Assembly (NCBI GenBank): GCA_017998585.1
Contig: JAGOCT010000040.1
Location: 1 to 9,342, forward strand
Reading direction: 5' to 3'
DNA length: 9,342 nucleotides
From: Candidatus Cloacimonadota bacterium
GTDB lineage: Bacteria; Cloacimonadota; Cloacimonadia; Cloacimonadales; WRIO01
The notes beneath the pieces are model-generated. The model saw only the letters and a program-made list of their open reading frames with translations, was not told the origin of the DNA and did no database searches. Shown here one piece after another: positions 1 to 4,995 of the stretch. Every line of letters begins with the position of its first letter. Position 1 is the first letter of the stretch. A program made the translations under genes and the position numbers.

Positions 1-431
1 TCCGAAAGGAAATCAAACGATTGCGAAATGCTGATTATGGGCAACTGCAACAATACAATAGAGAATCCGCCCAGCGAAGAATGAAGTGGTTTCAGGAAAA
101 TCAATCATTATTCGGTTTTGTGGATGGTGATCCGATTGATTCGGCATATCGTTTGCTTTTGGAGCGTTTTGGAATTGAGGAATCGGAAGCTCCGATAGTC
201 GAGCGATTGGCGGGGCGGATCATGTTTCATTCCATGAATTTCTGTCCGACATTGGAGGCGTGTCGGATTTTGGGATATGACACCCGATATGTTTGCCGGC
301 ATTATAATGAAGATTCGACGGACCAATTGGTCAAAAGAATTGATCCCCGGCTGAGTTTCAGCCGGAATTATGATAGGTTGAGGCCGTATAGCCCTTATTG
401 CGAGGAAATGATAAGCATGGATAATGAATAA
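1..431 (+). CDS. 3' part of a cysteine-bearing enzyme-like protein, possibly ATC-hydrolase-like
   Basis: The reading frame is open through the left edge of the window (in-frame codons from base 3), so this is probably the C-terminal part of a longer gene that ends at TAA 429-431. A TTG at 21 preceded by AAAGGA (5-10) could be a start, but the helical, charged sequence before it reads like ongoing protein. Counting from that TTG, the tail has C75 in NFCPTLEAC, C81, C92 and C127, and a segment DPRLSFSR before a final PYCEEM. That spacing of CP-x3-AC, VC, 'P-x-L-x-F-x-R' and a last Cys recalls the C-terminus of L-2-amino-thiazoline-4-carboxylic acid hydrolase-like proteins. This is from memory and weak. 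Its base composition is higher in G+C than the cas genes (27/60 and 30/60 in two lines, against 19/60 in a cas3 line), so it looks like host backbone rather than part of the cas cassette. Confidence 0.6.
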   Translation, partial: RKEIKRLRNADYGQLQQYNRESAQRRMKWFQENQSLFGFVDGDPIDSAYRLLLERFGIEESEAPIVERLAGRIMFHSMNFCPTLEACRILGYDTRYVCRHYNEDSTDQLVKRIDPRLSFSRNYDRLRPYSPYCEEMISMDNE

Positions 432-557
432 TCGATAAAATCCTGTTGACATATTATTTTAGTTACCCAAAAAAAATATTATAGTACCAATAAATATTTA
501 ACTTGTTATCAATAATGACAATAGCATTTAAGCTCGATAAGTTGTTTAAAATAAAGC
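432..557. other. AT-rich intergenic spacer left of the cas operon
   Basis: No reading frame, RNA gene or convincing terminator hairpin is visible between the upstream gene and the cas promoter. The stretch is very AT-rich with an A8 run (469-476). It marks the compositional border between the flank gene and the cas cassette. Confidence 0.5.
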
Positions 558-586
558 TTGACAAAAATAAAAAATTACCATATCAT
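558..586 (+). promoter_or_regulatory. Candidate sigma70-type promoter for the cas operon
   Basis: A perfect -35 box TTGACA (558-563) is followed by a 17-base spacer and a -10 box TATCAT (581-586, five of six consensus positions). Transcription would start near 593, about 60 bases before the 654 ORF and about 335 before cas6. It is the only well-spaced pair I found in the 222-base gap, and every gene downstream is on the same strand with short gaps. It is therefore the likeliest promoter for the whole operon. Confidence 0.6.
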
Positions 587-593
587 TGATATG
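579..593. promoter_or_regulatory. Perfect palindrome over the -10 box, operator-like
   Basis: CATATCATTGATATG is a 7-base inverted repeat around one central base. It covers the whole -10 element and the expected start site. With a one-base offset the symmetry continues outward (ACC on the left, AGGT on the right). The position is classical for a repressor operator, but no intact regulator gene lies in this window to pair with it. Confidence 0.45.
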
Positions 594-653
594 AGGTTTT
601 TAAGATTGTCGGATTATAAAAGAAATAATTCTAATTAAGTACAGTGGAACGTT

Positions 654-878
654 ATGGCGGATAAGGAAGCAAAAGATCGTATTAAAATCCATCATTTGTT
701 TAAAGAGGCTATGAGGTGTTTTTTTAATAATGAAAACGATAAAGCAAAGACTTTCCTGGAAAACGATATCAAGATTTTATTATATCAGTTTAATAAATGG
801 AGTAATGATTTTACTGAAGTTCAAAATGGTTTCCACCGGTTAAAAATACAGACTGCAAGTAAATACTGTTCAACTTAA
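654..878 (+). CDS. Small orphan ORF ahead of cas6, function unknown
   Basis: This encodes 74 residues that I do not recognise. The protein is charged and apparently alpha-helical (many K, E, D, N), with no signal peptide, membrane segment, cysteine pair or catalytic motif. It is the first reading frame after the candidate promoter. The ribosome site is poor: only a GGA at 646-648, five bases before the ATG. The end (after K-x-Q-T-A-S-K) is abrupt, so it may be a truncated remnant rather than a complete gene. It is separated from cas6 by 50 bases and transcribed with it. Candidates are a small accessory or regulatory protein of the locus, a decayed fragment, or a chance frame in AT-rich DNA. 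Base use is similar to the cas genes. Confidence 0.35.
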   Translation: MADKEAKDRIKIHHLFKEAMRCFFNNENDKAKTFLENDIKILLYQFNKWSNDFTEVQNGFHRLKIQTASKYCST

Positions 879-928
879 TGGACAACAGAATGATATGAAG
901 GTTAGAATAAGCAGCAGGAGTATAATTC

Positions 929-1675
929 GTGAGAGTTAAGATTTCGCTCATTGCAGAGACAAAATTTATAATAAAGCTAGAGTATAAAAGCTCCTTGCAG
1001 GCTATAATCTATTCAATGCTTGATGAACAGTTTGCCGCTTGGCTGCATATTAAAGGGTTTGAATATGAAAAAAGAAGTTTTAAGCTGTTTTGCTTCAGAA
1101 GATTTCATGAGCAGTATCGGTTTTTAAAGGAATCTAACGAATTTCTCTATCCGCCGGAAGTATCCTTTACTATTTCCTCTCCGGTCTATGAAATACTTGA
1201 ACAGACTGCGAAGAACTTTGCAATGTCTACACAATTAAATATTGCAGGTAATAGATTCATGGTGAATTCGATTGAAATCCTCCCATTTGAAAGAATAGAA
1301 ACCGGGAGAATAAGAGTAAACGCAGTTGAACCGGTTGAAGTTCATTCAACACTCACAAAAAGTGATGGAACACCAAAAACCTACTACTATTCACCTAAAG
1401 AGAAGGAATTTTCAGAGCTTGTCAATAAAAACCTGCAAAAAAAGTGGTTTTCGTTTTATGGAGAGGAATGCCCTCATAATATCATAATTGAACCGGTAAA
1501 CATGAAGTATTGCAAAGAGCGGGTACAGAATTTTAAAAATCGCGTAATTAAGGGATGGACCGGCGATTTCTGGCTGGAAGGAAATCCGGAAATTCTCAGA
1601 TTTGCATTGGATACAGGCATTGGCAGTTCCAATAGCGCCGGATACGGATTTATTGAACTGGTAGAAAAGAGATAA
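929..1675 (+). CDS. cas6: Cas6, CRISPR pre-crRNA endoribonuclease
   Basis: Cas6 cuts the array transcript inside each repeat and leaves the 8-nt 5' handle of the crRNA. The protein has 248 residues, usual for the family, and the expected two ferredoxin-like (RAMP) halves. The start MRVKISLIAE plus 'Y-x2-SLQAIIY' is the normal Cas6 opening and supports the GTG at 929. AGGAG (916-920) sits eight bases before it. H40 in AAWLHIKGF is the best candidate for the general-acid/base histidine, and FKLFCFRRF follows (51-59). The C-terminal glycine-rich loop GIGSSNSAGYG (230-240) is the family signature. The weakly structured repeat in this array suits a Cas6 that grips single-stranded repeat RNA. It is the first recognisable cas gene of the operon, set apart from cas8 by a 175-base gap containing a relic. 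Confidence 0.95.
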   Translation: MRVKISLIAETKFIIKLEYKSSLQAIIYSMLDEQFAAWLHIKGFEYEKRSFKLFCFRRFHEQYRFLKESNEFLYPPEVSFTISSPVYEILEQTAKNFAMSTQLNIAGNRFMVNSIEILPFERIETGRIRVNAVEPVEVHSTLTKSDGTPKTYYYSPKEKEFSELVNKNLQKKWFSFYGEECPHNIIIEPVNMKYCKERVQNFKNRVIKGWTGDFWLEGNPEILRFALDTGIGSSNSAGYGFIELVEKR

Positions 1676-1681
1676 AAGGAG
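1676..1681 (+). promoter_or_regulatory. Strong ribosome binding site just after the cas6 stop
   Basis: AAGGAG lies directly after the cas6 stop codon and five bases before the TTG at 1687. It does not serve cas8, whose own site AGGAAG is at 1839-1844. It may once have served, or still serve, the small frame at 1687-1806. Confidence 0.45.
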
Positions 1682-1686
1682 TTAAA

Positions 1687-1806
1687 TTGAAAGATAGAAG
1701 AAGATTGAGAGAGCCATATATTGAACCGACATTTAGAAGCAATTTAATTAAATATACAATCTTGGATAAACCGAACAGCAGACAACAGAAATACAGATTG
1801 CCATAG
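1687..1806 (+). pseudogene. Relic of a winged-helix regulator C-terminus (AlbA_2/Fic/RecG-like), or a 39-aa basic peptide
   Basis: A TTG start with AAGGAG (1676-1681) five bases upstream opens a frame of 39 codons ending at TAG 1804-1806. The product is strongly basic (KDRRRLRE at the start). Its second half, YTILDKPNSRQQKYRLP, matches my memory of the C-terminal winged helix found in AlbA_2-domain, Fic and RecG-like transcription regulators, which typically read 'Y-x-P-x7-LIEMTIPDKP-x-S-x2-QKYRLTEKG'. After the TAG the same frame continues KGKLLVTER, just where the family normally has E-K-G-K-x-L-L, so the stop looks like a nonsense mutation in older coding sequence. Only the last wing is present; the regulator's larger N-terminal part is absent from this window. 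The good ribosome site leaves open that a short DNA-binding-like peptide is still made. Confidence 0.5.
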
Positions 1807-1850
1807 AAAGGTAAATTGCTTGTAACTGAAAGAAAAACAGGAAGAAATAA

Positions 1851-3242
1851 ATGGAAGAACAAAGAAAAGTAATTATTACCGGTGATCCTTTTGTAGATAC
1901 TGGGGGAATGGTACTTGAGTGTCTTATGGAAACATTTCCTGAAAAGAGTATCGATCAACTCATTGATTTTGCTGCTGATGTTTTCGTGTTCAAATGGCAG
2001 AGCAAGATAGATGCACTTCAGCTCAACTCGGAAATCACACACAACAGCAGAAGAAATTCAACAAAAGCTGTTGCTGCAGTTAAAGAAACATTTCGTTCAT
2101 TTGAAATAAAGGGGGAAAAAGGATTCTGTAGAATTTGCGGGAAAAATGATATATTATTTTTATCAGGAAGAGAGCGTTTTTGTCTTTCCGGTTCAGGAGC
2201 TCTGGTGAATTTCCATCATTCTCATCAGGGAGGACTGATGCTCTGCAGAGATTGTGTTACAAAGCTCTTTTTTCTTCCTTTTGGGGTTGTGCAAATGAGT
2301 GGAAAAATTGCATTTTGCTATACTAACAACATGGTTGTCAGAGAATATTGGAAGGAAAAGACTGTAAAGGAAAATCTTAATAAAATTGGCAGAAATTCAT
2401 CTGATGAGATTTTAAGATGGGAGTGGAGTAATCCCAGAAATGCGTTGTTTAAAATTGCTGATGAAGTTTATGTATCTTCTGTACGAAAAAGAACAAATAA
2501 TATAAATGTCAATATTCAGCTTTATCATTTTACCAACTTTGGAGCATCTCCTGAGTGTGAATTACATATTCTTCCTGCTCGTGTGTTCAGCTTCCTTTCG
2601 AGAGTTTTAAAAGACTATAGAAAGGAATGGAACAGGCTTCTTCATCGAAATTTCCATATTACTGGTGCCAAGTGGGATGATTCTGAAGAAATATGGAAAA
2701 AGAAGGATGTTGCACTTGAAGCTGATTCGTTCAGAAATAACAAGAATACTATCATTGAAAAATTGCTGAGAGATGAAAGTATTTCCAAACATATTTATTT
2801 GTTTTACCGGAATAAATTCAGAAGGAACGAAAATGATTTCGATACTTTAATGGCTGTTTACTATATGACGGAGGTACAAGGAATGAGACAGGATCAGATT
2901 GACCTTATTAAACGCTTAGGTACTTCAATTATCCAGCTTGCAAAGCAAGAAGACAGTGTTAAGAAGTACCTTGTGATGATTGAGGGTGCAAGTAAAGCCT
3001 ATCAATTGCGTGGTACACTTTTGAAATTGATTAAAAAGAATTATCTAAATGGAGGAAGTGATCCGCTACTCACGTTGGAGGAGTATGTGAATTATCTTTT
3101 CCCAGATGGCCAGTTCTGGGGAGAAGTGAGGGATCTGCTTTTGATTTTCATTTATGAGGTTCTACATAAGGAAAACATTTCGATACCGGATGTAGAATCT
3201 ATTGCTTTGGAAGAACCGGAAGAAATGAGAAATGAAGTATAA
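1851..3242 (+). CDS. cas8b: Cas8b1/Cst1, large subunit of type I-B Cascade
   Basis: This is the large subunit of the interference complex, expected to read the PAM and position Cas3. It has 463 residues. The N-terminal ITGDPFVDTGG (9-19) is the opening typical of the Cst1 family. A zinc-finger-like pair follows: C93-x2-C96 (FCRICGK) and C132-x2-C135 (LCRDC), with FHHSHQGG in between. The C-terminal third (about 300-450) is strongly alpha-helical and corresponds to the small-subunit-like part; an internal start there is annotated separately. AGGAAG (1839-1844) lies six bases before the ATG. The gene ends 12 bases before cas7. Sequence similarity among Cas8 proteins is low, so the assignment rests on the N-terminal motif, the cysteine pairs and the gene order cas6-cas8-cas7-cas5-cas3. 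Confidence 0.9.
   Translation: MEEQRKVIITGDPFVDTGGMVLECLMETFPEKSIDQLIDFAADVFVFKWQSKIDALQLNSEITHNSRRNSTKAVAAVKETFRSFEIKGEKGFCRICGKNDILFLSGRERFCLSGSGALVNFHHSHQGGLMLCRDCVTKLFFLPFGVVQMSGKIAFCYTNNMVVREYWKEKTVKENLNKIGRNSSDEILRWEWSNPRNALFKIADEVYVSSVRKRTNNINVNIQLYHFTNFGASPECELHILPARVFSFLSRVLKDYRKEWNRLLHRNFHITGAKWDDSEEIWKKKDVALEADSFRNNKNTIIEKLLRDESISKHIYLFYRNKFRRNENDFDTLMAVYYMTEVQGMRQDQIDLIKRLGTSIIQLAKQEDSVKKYLVMIEGASKAYQLRGTLLKLIKKNYLNGGSDPLLTLEEYVNYLFPDGQFWGEVRDLLLIFIYEVLHKENISIPDVESIALEEPEEMRNEV
2870..2874 (+). promoter_or_regulatory. Internal Shine-Dalgarno site inside cas8b
   Basis: GGAGG, within ACGGAGGT, stands eight bases before an in-frame ATG at 2883. This is as good as any ribosome site in the operon except that of cas7. 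Caveat: two other GGAGG strings occur further downstream in the same gene (3051-3055 and 3077-3081) without a well-placed in-frame ATG, so the string alone is not rare here. Confidence 0.5.
2883..3242 (+). CDS. cas11: Predicted Cas11 small subunit made by internal translation within cas8b
   Basis: An in-frame ATG at codon 345 of cas8b, with GGAGG eight bases upstream, would give a separate 119-residue protein beginning MRQDQIDLIKRLG. Small Cascade subunits (Cas11) are about this size and all alpha-helical, as this segment appears to be: runs such as SIIQLAKQ, TLLKLIKKNYL and VRDLLLIFIYEVLHK, with few beta-type stretches. Independent translation of the small subunit from inside the large-subunit gene is established for types I-B, I-C and I-D. 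No separate cas11 gene exists in this operon, so Cascade would otherwise lack the belly subunit. The product shares its stop with Cas8b. Not proven here: the start is inferred from the ribosome site, the size and the location. Confidence 0.55.
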   Translation: MRQDQIDLIKRLGTSIIQLAKQEDSVKKYLVMIEGASKAYQLRGTLLKLIKKNYLNGGSDPLLTLEEYVNYLFPDGQFWGEVRDLLLIFIYEVLHKENISIPDVESIALEEPEEMRNEV

Positions 3243-3254
3243 AAGGAGGAAAAA

Positions 3255-4301
3255 ATGAAAACCATTCAGGGATTTGTTCTGATGGATGTTGATGTTGCTG
3301 CTTTAAACAACGCGGGAAAAGATAGCTCTTCAAATCTGGATAATGCTGTCTCAACAAAAAAAATTAGAAAAGAGGGAAAAGAGTATCCCTATGTTTCCGG
3401 ACAGGCTTGGCGATATTGGTGGAGAGAAACACTTGAAAGAAATTTTGGTTGGTCGATGTCACCTGTAATCCGTGAAACTAAAATTGCTTACACAGAAGCT
3501 GAACCAGGGAAATACCCTGATGATGATATGTTCGGTTATATGAGAGCTGGTAAAAAGGACGTCATCGATCCGGATACAGGAAAAACCAAAAAAGAAAATA
3601 TTACGCTCACTAGAGTTTCTCCGCTAAAGAACTCGGCACTTATTGCAGTTGCTTATAATCCCATTATTCAGAACTGGTCTTCCATGACCAGACAGGAAGG
3701 AGATGCTGTTCCTTTTACAACCGATGAATATTGTGCGGTCATGAAAGGAATGTTTTCCATTGACCTTGAACGAGCAGGAACATTTTCAGATTATAATAAA
3801 ACAGGATTCACAAATATAAATGAAACCATGAGAAAGAATTATCTTCAGAATGGAGCAATTGAAATAGAAGATAACCATCTTCCTGATAAAAATGGATCTC
3901 TGCATAAACTTGTCAGACTTCCACAAGAAGTGAGAGAAAAAAGAGTTAAAGATGTAATACTGGCGCTGAAATCAATTCATGGCGGTGCAAAGCAAACAAC
4001 GAACATGGCTGATGTCACGCCGAAGATTATTGTTCTTGCACAATGGAAAAATGGAAATCATCCTTTCTCCCATCTTGCGGTAGAAGATAAAGGGAAAGCA
4101 GTGTTTTCGATTGAATCTCTCAAAGAGATTCTCCAAGACTATAAAGGACAGTATGAAGGAAAAATCTATATTGGCAAAAGAAAAGGATTCATGGATGAGA
4201 TAGAATCGAAGCTTGAGATGCTGAAAGCTGATGGTTTGATTGAATATGGTCCGGTGAACATGATTATTGATTCTTTTGTAACATCAATTAAGTTGGATTG
4301 A
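3255..4301 (+). CDS. cas7: Cas7/Cst2 (DevR family), crRNA-coating backbone subunit
   Basis: Cas7 polymerises along the crRNA spacer to form the Cascade backbone. At 348 residues it fits the Cst2/DevR branch of Cas7. Supporting stretches are the N-terminal GFVLMDVDVAALNNAGKD (6-23), the conserved helix YPYVSGQAWRYWWRETL (44-60), LTRVSPLKNSALIAV (118-132) and SIHGGAKQTTNMADVTPKI (240-258). These are the usual RNA-binding and core segments of this branch. The ribosome site is the strongest in the operon, AAAGGAGG at 3242-3249, five bases before the ATG. This fits a subunit needed in several copies per complex. It ends three bases before cas5, so translation is probably coupled. Confidence 0.95.
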   Translation: MKTIQGFVLMDVDVAALNNAGKDSSSNLDNAVSTKKIRKEGKEYPYVSGQAWRYWWRETLERNFGWSMSPVIRETKIAYTEAEPGKYPDDDMFGYMRAGKKDVIDPDTGKTKKENITLTRVSPLKNSALIAVAYNPIIQNWSSMTRQEGDAVPFTTDEYCAVMKGMFSIDLERAGTFSDYNKTGFTNINETMRKNYLQNGAIEIEDNHLPDKNGSLHKLVRLPQEVREKRVKDVILALKSIHGGAKQTTNMADVTPKIIVLAQWKNGNHPFSHLAVEDKGKAVFSIESLKEILQDYKGQYEGKIYIGKRKGFMDEIESKLEMLKADGLIEYGPVNMIIDSFVTSIKLD

Positions 4302-4304
4302 ATC

Positions 4305-4946
4305 ATGAAAGTATACAGGATTCAAATAAGTAGTTGGACTGCTTCTTTCCGCTTTCCCAATATGATCAGCGGATTTCAGCCAACGCTTCCTGTACCTCCT
4401 CTCTCAACTATAAATGGATTGATATCTGCAGCAAAGGGAGAATACTTTCATATAACAGATGAGAAAATCGGCCTTGTCTGTATGTATAAAGGGAAAAATG
4501 TTGATCTTGAAACCATTTATCAGATGAACAATACTCTCAATGGAATCAAAAGTAATGTCATAAAAAGAGAGTTCTTGTGTGATGTTGATCTTTATATATA
4601 TACAGATAATCAGGATATTGCTGATGCATTTGGACATCCGGAGTATCAACTTGTTCTTGGCAGATCAAATGACATTGCTTCGGTGAGAGAAATATCATCT
4701 TTTGAGACAGAGGGGAAAAAAGTGCTGGAGAATATATGCGGAACTATTATTCCTCTAAGTGTTAAAATGCTTCCCGGAATTATTCAGGCACTTCCTACTC
4801 ATTTTACTGACACTATTCCGAGACAAAATATGGGAACAAAACCATATTGTATTTTGGAAGAGAAAAAGAATCGAAATATCTCACTGGAAGCGGAGGGTTT
4901 TTTTGATGAAAAACATCAATGGGATGTTTACTGGCAACAGATATAA
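4305..4946 (+). CDS. cas5: Cas5 (Cas5t type), crRNA 5'-handle-binding subunit
   Basis: Cas5 caps the 5' handle of the crRNA and joins Cas7 to Cas8. The protein has 213 residues, a little short for Cas5t but without sign of truncation. The N-terminal RAMP strand (VYRIQISSWTASFRFP) is followed by the family hallmark QPTLPVPPLSTINGLISAAKG (25-45). The start lies three bases after the cas7 stop with only a weak GGA (4295-4297) upstream, so translational coupling to cas7 is likely. A different-frame ORF at 4759-4971 overlaps its 3' end and appears to be a shadow. Below the gene lies an unusual 49-base gap before cas3. Confidence 0.93.
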   Translation: MKVYRIQISSWTASFRFPNMISGFQPTLPVPPLSTINGLISAAKGEYFHITDEKIGLVCMYKGKNVDLETIYQMNNTLNGIKSNVIKREFLCDVDLYIYTDNQDIADAFGHPEYQLVLGRSNDIASVREISSFETEGKKVLENICGTIIPLSVKMLPGIIQALPTHFTDTIPRQNMGTKPYCILEEKKNRNISLEAEGFFDEKHQWDVYWQQI

Positions 4947-4953
4947 CAATCAA

Positions 4954-4986
4954 AAAGGAGTCTTTCACTAGAAAGGATTCCTTTCA
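4954..4986. repeat. Two tandem dyad units between cas5 and cas3
   Basis: The gap holds two near-copies, AAAGGAGTCTTTCA (4954-4967) and AAAGGATTCCTTTCA (4972-4986). The second, extended by one base, is a perfect 15-base palindrome: GAAAGGA, t, TCCTTTC (4971-4985). In RNA it could form a 7-bp hairpin, though its one-base loop would need to open. The second hairpin ends about ten bases before the cas3 ATG and hides a purine-rich AAAGGA. It could be a protein operator, a processing site or a translational brake on cas3. Confidence 0.45.
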
Positions 4987-4995
4987 AGAGATTTT

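Noticed and set aside
108..452. Minus-strand ORF opposite the flank gene
   Set aside because: It is a shadow of the better-supported + strand frame with its conserved-looking cysteine motifs.
446..482. TTGACA at 446-451 with TATTAT at 477-482 as a second promoter
   Set aside because: The spacing is 25 bases, far from 17, and the correctly spaced position is an A-run. The 558-586 pair is much better.
1650..2042. Minus-strand ORF of 130 codons across the cas6-cas8b gap
   Set aside because: It runs antisense over the start of cas8b and the relic. Its Leu/Phe-rich product is typical of the reverse complement of Lys/Glu-rich coding sequence. No start signal is seen.
3051..3089. Further internal starts in cas8b at the GGAGG strings 3051-3055 and 3077-3081
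   Set aside because: No in-frame ATG lies at a workable distance. The only in-frame GTG (3087) is too close to the site and would give a product of about 51 residues.
4759..4971. A 70-codon + strand ORF overlapping the end of cas5
   Set aside because: It lies almost wholly inside cas5 in another frame, has no ribosome site, and its composition is what a frame shift of cas5 would give. Cas5 itself is intact.
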